Assembly: GCA_964017125.1 (NCBI GenBank)
Contig: OZ024902.1
Location: forward strand, 38,963,780 to 39,027,779
Direction of reading: 5' to 3'
Length of the DNA: 64,000 bases
DNA from: Flabesymbios commensalis
Lineage: Eukaryota > Annelida > Polychaeta > Terebellida > Flabelligeridae
Below, one piece after another: positions 30,891-41,000 of this stretch (position 1 is its first letter; every line of letters starts with the position of its first letter). The position numbers and the translations under genes were made by a program. The notes beneath the pieces are model-generated. The model made no database searches. It had not been told where the DNA came from and saw only the letters and a program-made list of their open reading frames with translations.

Positions 30891-31222
30891 CAACTATAAA
30901 TCAAAGATGTAATCAAATAGCGTCAGTGAATAACAAAACTACACCCCGATTCTTCTCTTCAGTAACCGAACCTGCCTAGTTATTATCTTGCACATTCCCG
31001 CACGTCAAGTTAAAATAAAATAACAGAACGATATATTTAAATTAGCATGAAAAAAAAATATAGTGTTATTAACACGTCACCACATCAGAACTACTACTAG
31101 AATCACCAGCTTTCATCGCAGACATTGGAGTATAATGGTACTTTATTCTCTTATGACGTGAATCACTTTTTATGTTGTTTTTGATTGCTTACAGAAAATA
31201 TATTTTCTGATAAATGTTACAG
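30891..31222. other. Short intron
   Basis: About 330 bp of AT-rich sequence with the acceptor taaatgttacag at its end; nothing else seen. Confidence 0.6.
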
Positions 31223-31471
31223 ACTTTGGAATACGCCTACGCCTTTCAACAATATGGACATTTGCAGAAAGGAGGAGGTGAACAGAAAACCTACCATTGT
31301 CAATTGTGCCCTGCCAGCTACAAACGCTCGTGTCACTTGAGGCGCCACGAGAAGCTCCATATCGGCCAGCGCTATCCCTGTCCATTCTGTGGAAAATCTT
31401 ACACCAGAAATGACAAGTTGAAGACCCACATTGATAATTATCACAAAAAACAGCCGCACACTTGTGATTGA
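31223..31471 (+). CDS. Alternative terminal exon, two C2H2 fingers (exon 23)
   Basis: The acceptor gataaatgttacag ends at 31222, and phase 0 opens TLEYAYAFQQ. It has 82 residues. Finger 1 is CQLC...HEKLH with PASYKRSCHLRR (contacts R,C,H,R). Finger 2 is CPFC...HIDNYH with SYTRNDKLKT (contacts R,D,K,T), with linker HIGQRYPC. It is the third member of the CPASYK..C.LRRHEK group with the exons at 27756 and 30651, but uses the ATGTTACAG type of acceptor. Confidence 0.88.
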   Translation, partial: TLEYAYAFQQYGHLQKGGGEQKTYHCQLCPASYKRSCHLRRHEKLHIGQRYPCPFCGKSYTRNDKLKTHIDNYHKKQPHTCD

Positions 31472-31621
31472 TCTTCATTCGTAAAAACACTAGCGTTATA
31501 ATATCGATCCTTCATAGAAAACTTCACTGTGAATGTTTGCGATTGTTTTAAGATATGTGTGTTAATTGTATTTCTAAGCAATGAACAAGAACTAGCAGCT
31601 GGGCTTCATTTGTGCTTTCAG

Positions 31622-31930
31622 ATGACTGGTGTGACGTGGCCAGCTAATGCCACAGGCGGCAGAGCCCTCTACTGCTGTGATGTATGTAACAGGGGCTACC
31701 AGTCTCGTGAAGCTATGATACAGCACCGTCGTCGTCACGAGGAACCACCGCGCTTCGCTTGTAATCTGTGTGACCGGCGTTTTTACGCTCAGTGGTTCTT
31801 GTCGAGACATGTTCAGACCGTACACCTGGGTACCAGACATACTTGTTCCACGTGCAACCGATCATTCTCCAGGCAGGACACTCTAAGGGCACACGTGAGA
31901 TTAACCCATCCAGGAGAACCCATCTCATAA
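31622..31930 (+). CDS. Alternative terminal exon, three C2H2 fingers (exon 24)
   Basis: The acceptor catttgtgctttcag ends at 31621, and phase 0 opens MTGVTWPAN. It has 102 residues. Finger 1 is CDVC...HRRRH, finger 2 CNLC...HVQTVH and finger 3 CSTC...HVRLTH with SFSRQDTLRA (contacts R,D,T,A). The F1-F2 linker is HEEPPRFAC. The layout matches the exon at 8123, whose first finger has decayed. AATAAA lies at about 32093. The stop of the previous exon is only 150 bp upstream of this exon. Confidence 0.87.
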   Translation: MTGVTWPANATGGRALYCCDVCNRGYQSREAMIQHRRRHEEPPRFACNLCDRRFYAQWFLSRHVQTVHLGTRHTCSTCNRSFSRQDTLRAHVRLTHPGEPIS

Positions 31931-32534
31931 ACACTATGACAACTTACGGTGATTCTCGTGGTTTTAATATTAGTTATCTTTTTTTTCCTCAGTAAATACA
32001 ACCTTTACTTTGAAGAACATGACTAATTCATAAGATAAGGTTTTTGTTCACACACTTTTCTGGTTCATTCCGAGCAGATTGCGACAGTTTTTAATAAACA
32101 GTTTTTAATAATATTAATAATAATTAGTTGTGATGATATTTCTATGGGAGTGCATTTTATTTTCCCACACGGGGATGACACAAAACTAGCTTACTAGTGA
32201 TAGAAATACAGATAGGAACACCAGATCAATTACTAGTAGTTCTCCATCGAGTATTAATAGTAGGCCTACGTGGAAGTAAAATATTTGTTTTTTTTATCAT
32301 GAATAAGAAGTTCACTAGGGGGTAACCATGTATTTAATAGTTGTTTGTACAACTGATTTCATAATTCCGTCGACTCAAGGTGAGACAACTAATGAGTGAG
32401 TACATATGGTGACGTATGAATTGGTGACATATGTTTAGCATCATGGGCTAAGTACCATGAATAATTGCATTTGTTGTAATTATATTGTTGTGGCCATTTT
32501 GTTCTTATACAAGTTGGTGTGTTTCCTTTGGCAG
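31931..32534. other. Intron without recognised feature
   Basis: About 0.6 kb of AT-rich DNA marking the change from zinc-finger exons to the mixed distal part of the array. Confidence 0.55.
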
Positions 32535-32969
32535 ACACGCCACTATGGGGATCTATCGCCGGAGGACAGTATGGTGGTCATCTTGATGTCTCCGGGTCCG
32601 TTACTCAACGTAAAGTCTTTGCAAAAGTATGGCCCTCGCTGCATGAGGCGGTTAGGCAGTCAAGACATCATGCAGCTGTTTCTGACTACAGAGGCCATGG
32701 GTTTCGGCAGGCAGCTCACGTTGCCAAGGCGGGGCAAGGCGATGGCGTTATTTGCGAAAACTGTTCCAAGTGAGCTCTACTCCTCGTCTGAAAACGACCT
32801 ACTGGTCGGCAACCTACCGTGGTGGAAATACAGAGATGCCTTTTATGACAGTACTAAAACGCTGAGACGTATGGGACAGGATCAGAGCTTTCTCGCTGAT
32901 TTGAGAATAGCTTTGATCAATCTGGACCATGCATACGCTGATACGGTTTGCTCTATCCTTCAGCTCTAA
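32535..32969 (+). CDS. Alternative terminal exon, unknown conserved domain (copy 1)
   Basis: The acceptor gtttcctttggcag ends at 32534, and phase 0 opens TRHYGDLSPE. It has 144 residues, with no zinc-finger cysteines. It is homologous to the exons at 42658, 54643 and 55766: all share a PGP motif, LQ..G, a GxG segment, an AK.(L/V)P segment and Y...FY in the same order. This copy is the most diverged (AKTVPSELY, YRDAFYD). The domain seems alpha-helical and about 125 residues long. I cannot match it to BTB, BEN, psq, C2H2 or any other family I know. By position it should act as a DNA- or partner-binding C-terminus. AATAAA lies at about 33280. Confidence 0.8.
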   Translation, partial: TRHYGDLSPEDSMVVILMSPGPLLNVKSLQKYGPRCMRRLGSQDIMQLFLTTEAMGFGRQLTLPRRGKAMALFAKTVPSELYSSSENDLLVGNLPWWKYRDAFYDSTKTLRRMGQDQSFLADLRIALINLDHAYADTVCSILQL

Positions 32970-35186
32970 TACCCTCACTATTTAAGAGTTAAGTAGGCCT
33001 ATGACTATGGTCGTTTTTGTTATGTTGTGTTAGCAGGTTCAATCACAGTTATTGGGAATGAAATAAGTGTTTAAACGTCAAGATTTGCAAATGTTTGGTC
33101 TCAAATTAACAAATGTGAATAATTTTCACCCACTTGAAGTTGTGGGTCGCGATAGCGAGACACAACTTCAAGTGGGTGAAAATTTAAATAAGACAATTTT
33201 ACGAATACAAGGGCTAAATATCAAGGCGAAAGAAGCAAGCTCTTAATATTATTATTGTCAACAAAATCATGTTTTAAATAATAAAGAATACCTGTTTCAC
33301 TATTTTTTGTGTTTTATACTTTTATGTGTAACCGTATTCGGACTTCTAAGCAATTAATGTCATCCGCAGTTAAGCCGAATTTAAACGAGAATATTATTAT
33401 TCAGGTCACTTTCATATGATACATATGCTGTGTGAGCGGATTTTTATTTAATGCAAAGCCTAGGGCATTAACCTAATATAAGCTATTGTAGGATGACAGG
33501 TCCACTGTTGTTAAATAGCAGGGTATAATGAAGGCAGATGTCACAACATGGTTATACTTCATGCGGGGCCACTGGCGTCGACGTTGGTCCAACATTAAAA
33601 CAACATAGGGTCAACGTTTTTTCAATCAGCCACTCTCCAGAAATCACAATAATGTAAAAAGAATCATAATGCTGAGAGTCATGTAGTTTCGCAATTTGGG
33701 ATGATTAGGCAGGCCTACAACCCAAGATCCAACATATTTTATGCGGGAGAATTCTGTTCATTTGAACAGATAGTCTCTTACATGTAGCTTCCTGGGTTGG
33801 ACGCAGCCTAGCAAACACGAGGCGTTGAACTAGTGCTGGTTTGATGTTGGGCCAAGTGTTTGTTGACAAGTGTTTCGCACCAAAACGGAATAATAAATTC
33901 CGCTTAATACATAGTCACTACCAAGACTCTACTGTCCACAGGAGCCATTTAATAACATTAATTACAAAGGCCATTGACACTACGTCTATTAGCTATCAAC
34001 CTTTATGGTTATGCTGCTGGAGGGGAGACATCCCCAGTTTTTTGTTCACAAAAAACTAGACCCTTCTAGTTTTTCATTGCCGTCAGCGAAAACGTCTTAT
34101 GGAAAACAGTAGGCTCAGTTGAAATGTTTATGCTTGACCGTTTCAAGTTACTTGTCATGTTGGTGTCACGTGACGAAGGAATGTAAACACAGATAATTTG
34201 TTTTGGGTCGCAGTTGGTTAGCATCTGGAGTGGTAGGGAGTGCTTAGTAATAATTTATTAGTCAAGTGACAACGAGAAGTATATTGTGAGTAAAGTACTA
34301 AATTTCTACAGGGCCTTTTGTGGCTTTAGATCGTATTCATTGTTTTTGAATTGGAGCCATTTTCAGCCGTGTACAGAACAGAGAATGACCGAAATCTAGC
34401 TATTAAATGTTAAACGTTCCCATGGGTATGCCTAGATCCTATATCATAATATCAAAGCATGCGTTTCACACCCACCACCGTATGAAGAGCAAGTTCCCAA
34501 ATCATAGCAAGTCCATATATACTTGAGCGACATCTTTGACCTAATAATTCCACCTAAGCTCAAAGCTCTTAGACCTGGCTCTTAGCTGGGCTTCAGGTTT
34601 GCAAGCGAACTGACTTTATTACTGCGGGGATTGCGAAACAGTTGACCCCTCGAATGTGTATTGACAGGAGAGACAATGTACACTCCACCAATGCTGGTTC
34701 ATTTTTAGTCCAGCGTCAGAAACGTTGGGCTAACATTAAAACAGCATTAGGTCAATGTCTCGTTTGAGTAGTCTCTTGTAATCAGTTTAGTTGCTGATAT
34801 TAATGCCGTCACCCTGTACTCTATAAGCTACTGTAGACCTACTCTATCATATCTATAGGCTACTGTAGGCCTACACGTGACCATCTCACGCATGCCCGTT
34901 TCGCAGTTAGATGAATCTTTAATTTTCCGTCACTTGAAGTTTGGGTCTCGCTACTGCGATACACAATTCCAATTGACTGAAAATTACTTGGATTTGTGAA
35001 ATTGAAGTCACAAGGTATGATAGTGTATCAAACACAACAGCGTATTCGACATGTAAAAACTGATTAGACTAGTGCTTATAAGAGTGGAGAAAGCTCAGTA
35101 ATATCAGGAGTATAGTCAACATCTGTGTTCTAGGGATTTTAAGTAAAAGCAAGTCTCTTAAAAGTTCTGTATACTCTATATTTTAG
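32970..35186. other. 2.2 kb intron with decayed MITEs
   Basis: A hairpin of the CACTTGAAGTTGTG family is at 33124-33184 and another decayed one at 34925-34985. CCAGCAAACA-type palindrome remnants lie near 33540-33625, 33805-33850 and 34690-34770. No exon is supported. Confidence 0.5.
33124..33184. mobile_element. Hairpin core of a decayed TTAA MITE
   Basis: TTTTCACCCACTTGAAGTTG faces CAACTTCAAGTGGGTGAAAA, an almost perfect 60-bp hairpin matching the centre of the MITE at 8906-9157. The outer ends are no longer clear. Confidence 0.7.
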
Positions 35187-36590
35187 ATGAGGGAGGAGGT
35201 GGCTTCGTCTAATCGTTGTGTAGAATGTGGCAGATCGTTTACCATGATGAAGAACTTAAAGCGTCACATCTCTACAGTGCACACCCATGTCAGGTATCCA
35301 TGCCTCATGTGTGATAAAACTTTCTCCAGAAAAAAACGCCCTTGGATTCCACGTAAAGGACGTGCACGAGAAGAGAGCACACGTTGATATCCACGCTATA
35401 TTGCGGACAAATTTCCAATAGTCCTATGTGGATTTCTTTGCATTTTAGGCCTATACGTGTCATGCCATAAGATTTGTGTTCTATAGTAAATGTGCTCCTA
35501 CAATAGACCACAACTGTCAAATTGTTATCTATGACTTCACAGAACACTGTCATTTATGTTTTGTAAGCTCTTGTGAGTTTGTCAAGTATGAACGTGGTAT
35601 AAAAAGACATGAAAACATACCAATATCTGTATACTAAGATTTTCTTGGTCGTTTACAAGTTAAACTCTAGCATAGTCAAACTCAAGTATTGAATAATTGG
35701 CATGATAGACCTAAATAATACATTATTTATCCTTGACAATTACTCATCATAACGAGGGGATAACGCAGATCATCTTATCCAAATATGTATTACCCCCTCG
35801 CCCGGTCACCGCTAACTAACCTTATCTGTACTAAACAGTCCAGGGTCCGAGGGGTTGTGGGTCGAGGGTTGTGGGTCAAGAGGGTTATGCAGATAACCGT
35901 CACTCGCAGCATAACAGTTAGAGTCTAGACCATTAGGTATAACTCAGAAGTTACTGGATAGGCCTATACATAGCCTACTGTTTAACCATGATTAAACTTT
36001 TATTGACTTCACATTTGATCTTTGTGTGACCTCTATGACCTTTATATTTTGTGATCAGCATTTTTTCTCATTAGCACGAGTCACTAAATATGGTAGAGAG
36101 TGTAGCTTTGAGAGTTACACCACACATGCTTACCGATGGCTCAGGTTAAAGATCGGGTGGAAATTAAGTCATGGCGGCTATTGGGATACAATAGTCACGA
36201 TTTAAAAAGTTACTTGTATGGTATTTTCTACAAAACTCGCCAAATGAAATGATGCGTTATAACACCTGTGTCGCCATTTTATAGAACTCAACTATAGAAC
36301 CTCTTATTTGTTTATATCATGTGTGCGTAAACAAGAATGTCACTTATCTGTTTCAAATGAATAAAATGTAACCCTAAGATTTTGTAATTCAATTTCATAT
36401 CCTGGATGTGTAAAATCCACTCCTTATTCTCTTTGGGCATCGAAACCGCGCGGATTTACATGACCCAAGAAGTTATGTGTGTGTATAGGCATGCAACATT
36501 ACATTTTTTGCGAAGGACCCTACGTTCTGCACACATATATATTCTCTTTCACATATCTTATGTGCAAAATGGCGGCTATTTTGAATTTTA
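34920..36590 (+). repeat. Segmental duplication, copy 1
   Basis: It is similar over much of its length to 39570-41000, in the same orientation, about 4.65 kb apart. Shared markers include GGATTTGTGAAATTGAAGTC, the zinc-finger exon itself, AAATGTGCTCCT.CAATAGACCACA, GAATAATTGGCA and ACCATGATTAAACTT. The copies differ by many substitutions and indels, so the duplication is not recent. Confidence 0.75.
35187..35387 (+). pseudogene. Decayed two-finger terminal exon
   Basis: The acceptor ctatattttag ends at 35186, and phase 0 opens MREEVASSNR. Finger 1 is intact (CVEC...HISTVH), and finger 2 begins CLMC DKTFSRK. After that the frame leaves the family: compared with the exon at 39800 there is one extra base in the A-run near 35330-35336. 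The helix and both histidines of finger 2 are lost and the peptide ends RKGRAREESTR. The region downstream still matches the intact copy in the shifted frame. If still spliced, it would give a one-finger protein. Confidence 0.8.
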
Positions 36591-36790
36591 CCTATAAATA
36601 GTTTAGTTCTGTCGGGAAACTTGGGGACTTTCAATATGTTTTTCTTCATTATATTAAGGACAAATCCTGAAAAATACAGCTTAGTGTTATTTTTATCCGG
36701 GTCATAGTCAAATCTGACATAATGCTCCTGGACTATTTATGATGCTTTACTTTTATCCATCCTCATTATGTCATATTTTTATTTTCCCAG
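35388..36790. other. Intron, mostly inside the segmental duplication
   Basis: It contains the 3' part of duplication copy 1. No exon is seen apart from the one starting at 36791. Confidence 0.5.
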
Positions 36791-37204
36791 GTCAAAATGG
36801 CTGACGTTCCACGGCTGAATCTGCTTAACATCAATGTGTTTGATATCATTTATAAATCTTTGAAATATGGTCGCAAATTCAGCTTGTCAATGAAAAACAA
36901 ACACCACCGCTCTGCATATGAACATTTAAAGTCCGGAAAATTCATGTTGGCAAAAGTTTATGATGTTGTGGAAGGCAAATTGAAAGAAGCGCTTATATAC
37001 AAGGCCAATGGAAAAATTATGCCAGAGGAGACAAGTGTTTCTGATATCATAGACCATTTCTACCATCTTAATAAAGGTGGTGGTTATAAAAAGCTAACAA
37101 AATTAATAGCTTTTCACTATGTTGGAATCAGCAAAGCACGAGTGCTCGAACACATTAATAATAAACAAATTCATTCTGGAAAAAAGACAAGAGTTTCTCA
37201 ATGA
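36791..37204 (+). CDS. Alternative terminal exon with integrase-H2C2-like region
   Basis: The acceptor atttttattttcccag ends at 36790, and phase 0 opens VKMADVPRLN. It has 137 residues. Residues about 45-75 hold an alpha/beta-looking segment (LAKVYDVVEGKLKEALIY). Residues about 83-122 read DIIDHFYHLNKGGGYKKL, then LIAFHYVGISKARVLEHI. The order His-x3-His, a GG turn, a K.L..LI.F.Y.G segment and a final helix resembles the N-terminal zinc-binding part of integrases, which has been co-opted in several host proteins. The two cysteines usual for that fold are absent. AATAAA lies at about 37579. The resemblance is by eye and uncertain; the exon status is better supported. Confidence 0.7.
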   Translation, partial: VKMADVPRLNLLNINVFDIIYKSLKYGRKFSLSMKNKHHRSAYEHLKSGKFMLAKVYDVVEGKLKEALIYKANGKIMPEETSVSDIIDHFYHLNKGGGYKKLTKLIAFHYVGISKARVLEHINNKQIHSGKKTRVSQ

Positions 37205-39799
37205 ACAGAACCCTGCGCCATCAATGCTCCATTTGTACAGCACAGGCATCAAGCTTACATAGTTCAGATATAACCACAAAAGATGAATTGAGAAGCATTT
37301 TGTGGCTGTGTATTAGTGTAATATATATTTTCAGCAGCGGGCTTGGCTCAGGGCAATGAAAACAAAAACAGCTTTAGAAGTGGCATAAAATCTTGTCAAA
37401 ATATACATAGAGGATGGTGCACCAATGAATCTCCAAACGGACAGTAGAATTTCTGTCACGGACCTTCCGCCGAGCCGGTTCTTAACATGTGAAAAGCTGT
37501 TTCGACGAAAAATACCTCCATTTTATTGATGGTGATTTTGAAAAGTAATTAACAATTTTAATACTATGTTGTCATTACAATAAACTCTTTGGAATGGTTA
37601 TTGCTGATTTTTTCCATTTTGTATTAAAGTGAGTTATGTAAATAGGAATATTATGTGATTTAGAATAAATTTAAAATGGAAGTCAATTTATTTTATTATA
37701 TTCACTGAGATATATATTTAATAAATTCCACGTAGATAGTAGATACATGTAGGCCTACATGCAGAAAATATGGTCCCCAGAGCTAGTATGCACGGTGTCA
37801 TATATTTTAAATGACTTTTTTAAATACATACATTACTCGACTCCTCTAAGCGCTCGGATCGATTTCCCAAATGCAAACATAAGGGCGGAGCTTATTATTG
37901 ACGTCATGAGATGTAGTCATGCCTGACTGATTATAATACAGGAAACGCCTATCCAACGCTGCCTGAATGCAGGTGCAGCACTGCAATTGCTGGCCATCAC
38001 CACGACCGCTCTTGACCAGCGTATAGCATTGACGATGCGAGTATATTGAAATGATTGAAAATCTGATTCAGCTCATGTACAAATAGGACAAACATGACAC
38101 ATTTACCCGATGCAATTCCAGTGTTAATCCAAATTTAATCATGGGCGACGTTTGTGTGTGATACGCCCAGCCCGGAGAAGGTGGACGTTTTCAGTTGTTT
38201 TTTTTGTCAATAACTGATAATTAGGAAACTAAAATAATTTAATTAATTATTGGACAGTTCATTGAGATGTATACTTCGATTATATTGCTAATCACTAGGC
38301 CTTCAAGGGACTAGCCCACCACCTTGTTTTAGTCATGGTTATCAAAAAGTATAATCTTGTCAAGTGCATCAATCCTTTAACCGCCGATGCCATCCATGTT
38401 CGTTTTTTACATGTTCGTTTTTAATAGCATATTAAATATCAGCTTTTAAACCTGTTGAAGATAAAAAGTGACATTAATCACCGAGATTTGAATTTTTTTT
38501 ACCTCCATCTTGTCAAATCTGAATAATCAGCGAGACACAATTTCAAGTGGGTGAAAATTCAAATTGAATAATTTGGCGGCTAAAGGGTTAACAGTTAGTT
38601 TCTTAATTTTATGTTTTATTATTACTAGAGCATTAGACTAAAATATTTCAACCTTTTAATGTCGCTTACTCAGCCATGAAATCTATGACTCCCCTAATCC
38701 ATCATTATCACAGATAGAGGTAGTCCACTGTCACCATTTATCCGGATAAGTCAGGACACTATGGCAACTCGGATCTTATGACAACTCGGACATGTATGAT
38801 ATGAAATGACCCCTGTAATATACTATCGTAAAATGCGGGAAATAACACACTCTGTTGTATAGCGCGCAGAGGGGGAAAATGACGATCCAGAGGGTAAAAT
38901 CCCTACTCACTGTTCTATAACCGGCACAAAATTTCGGTCATTCACCAAACACTACAGAAAGTTGGACGTGTGTTATCAGGGACACTGGTCGGCGAGGATT
39001 AGCTTGTCTAGGAAACGAAGACGTTTGATATAGTGCAGACTATTGTAAGCCACATTAATTTGAGTGTCCATAATATTTTATGAGATTAATGCCAGGCAAT
39101 TTTAGCTCTCATACAATTATGGAAATCAATAGCCACTAAGTAGTTAGCGATCATAAACCCTGGCCATAAAAAGTGGTAATACGCTCAATCGGGAAATTCT
39201 CCAGCGCTGGTTCAACATGAATCCAGCATGGAATCAACTTGTGCCGCGATAGATACTGTTGATACCAATGATCAAGGGGGATCAAGATTATCTGTATTTT
39301 AATTCAAGACATAAATATATCATTTCTGCTACGCTTCTCCACTGACTGGGTAGAGATTAATTATTAAATATACGGTTAAGGATGTGTTGAACTCTATTGT
39401 GACATAAAAAGTAACTTTATGTTTACTGAACACAATTTTTCGAATATGTGAGGATCTACATAAGAATTGTTCTTTGGTTGTTCATAACCCCAATTGTATA
39501 ACCCATATTACAGGCTTTTGACGATCTGATAAACGATTGACTATTACACATGTGAACTATTAAATGTGAAGTTTCCGTCATGCGATCCACAACTTGAATT
39601 GACTGGAAATTACTTTGATTTGTGAAATTGAAGTCACAATGTATAAGGCAGTTTCTCATGAGCGTAGTCGACTTGTAAATACTGATTACATCAGTGGTCA
39701 TAGGAGCAGACAAAGCCCAGTATATAGTCGGCATCAGTGCTCCAGGGGTTTTAATTTAAAATCAAGTCTTTTTAAAGTTGTGTATACTCTATATTTTAG
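37205..39799. other. 2.6 kb intron with a TTAA MITE
   Basis: It contains the MITE at 38371-38591 and the start of duplication copy 2. No exon is supported. Confidence 0.5.
38371..38591. mobile_element. piggyBac-like TTAA MITE copy
   Basis: It starts AATCCTTTAACCGCC and ends GGCGGCTAAAGGGTTAA. Part of the central hairpin is missing, since one CACTTGAAGTTGTG arm is lost. It has the same orientation as the copy at 8906-9157. Confidence 0.75.
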
Positions 39800-41000
39800 A
39801 TGACTGAAGAGGTGGCTTCGTCAAATCGTTGTATAGAATGTGGCAGATCGTTCACCCTGATGAAGAACTTAAAGCGTCACATAGCTACAGTGCACTCCCA
39901 TGTCAGGTATCCATGCCTCTTGTGTGACAAAACTTTCTCCAGAAAAGACGACCTTGGATTCCACGTAAAGGCCGTGCATGAGAAGACAGCACACGTTGAT
40001 ATCTATGCTATATTGCGGAAAGGTTTTCAGTAGTTTACTGTGGATTTCTTTTACATTGTTACATTATACGTACCATGCCATAATATTTGTATTTTATGGT
40101 AAATGTGCTCCTCCAATAGACCACAGCGGCCGAATGGTTATCTATGACCAGACATAACTCTATCAGGATTTCTTGTAAGCTCTTGCGATTATGTCAAGTA
40201 TAAACGTTGTATAAAGATGCATGTAAACATAGGCCTACTGATCTAATCGTGATGTAAATTATAATAATTAAACAGATTATATTGTGATTGTGTGGTCGTT
40301 TTTCAAGTCAAACTATAGCCTAGTCAAACCCAAGTGTTGAATAATTGGCAAAGGATAGGGCAGTCTATGTAATGTATATGTATTTATTCTCATCAGGCTC
40401 GTGGATTACAGACTTTAAGGCAAATAGAAGGGCAGCTCTAATTAGGCCTCCTCTAATTAGGCTATACATCCGCTTGCCACCTCTAGACTATTAGCCCTAT
40501 GACCCCGACGTTAGTGGGATGTACATCAAATTCAGATATATTGCTTAACCATGATTAAACTTCTCTCATTTAGCATGTCAGTGGCCTATATAACCAGTAA
40601 ATTTCATTTTTTGTGATCCACATTTTATCTTATTAATCTCTCTGAAAGTTATAAATACCACACATGTTTAGGATAGCTTGGATAGGAATTAAAGATGGAC
40701 ATACATCGGTTGAAAATTAGTTCACAGCGGTCATTTTTAAGCAACTACTTCAGAAAATGATCGTCAGCCTCATGATTATGCAACATGCATAGGTGGTGGA
40801 ACTATTGGCAACATGCCACCAAGCGCATTACTGCCATCTCGAGACTTTGATTGGATGTAAACTGGGTGAGGCCGCCATGTCATCAGCTGGTCAAATGAAC
40901 ATAGTTTGTACTGGTGGGAGAATAATCTTGGCCATGTTGACTGTATCACAGGATTATGTGCATATTTTATGTCAAAAAACGTAATAAATGGCAGCCATAT
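39570..41000 (+). repeat. Segmental duplication, copy 2
   Basis: Matching partner of 34920-36590. It contains the intact zinc-finger exon at 39800. Confidence 0.75.
39800..40033 (+). CDS. Alternative terminal exon, two C2H2 fingers (exon 25)
   Basis: The acceptor ctatattttag ends at 39799, and phase 0 opens MTEEVASSNR, so the first codon is ATG by chance or use. It has 77 residues with only a ten-residue lead. Finger 1 is CIEC...HIATVH with RSFTLMKNLKR (contacts L,K,N,R). Finger 2 is CLLC...HVKAVH with TFSRKDDLGF (contacts R,D,D,F), with linker HSHVRYPC. The tail is 18 residues. It is the intact twin of the decayed exon at 35187, and the last zinc-finger exon in the window. Confidence 0.86.
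   Translation: MTEEVASSNRCIECGRSFTLMKNLKRHIATVHSHVRYPCLLCDKTFSRKDDLGFHVKAVHEKTAHVDIYAILRKGFQ

Noticed and set aside
604-31934. Minus-strand open frames opposite zinc-finger exons
   Set aside because: They mirror the conserved finger codons of the plus strand and have no features of their own.
45-40033. Reading each zinc-finger ORF as an independent small intronless gene
   Set aside because: No consistent ATG or promoter is present, while every unit has a 3' splice acceptor exactly in phase 0. The terminal-exon model explains all of them.
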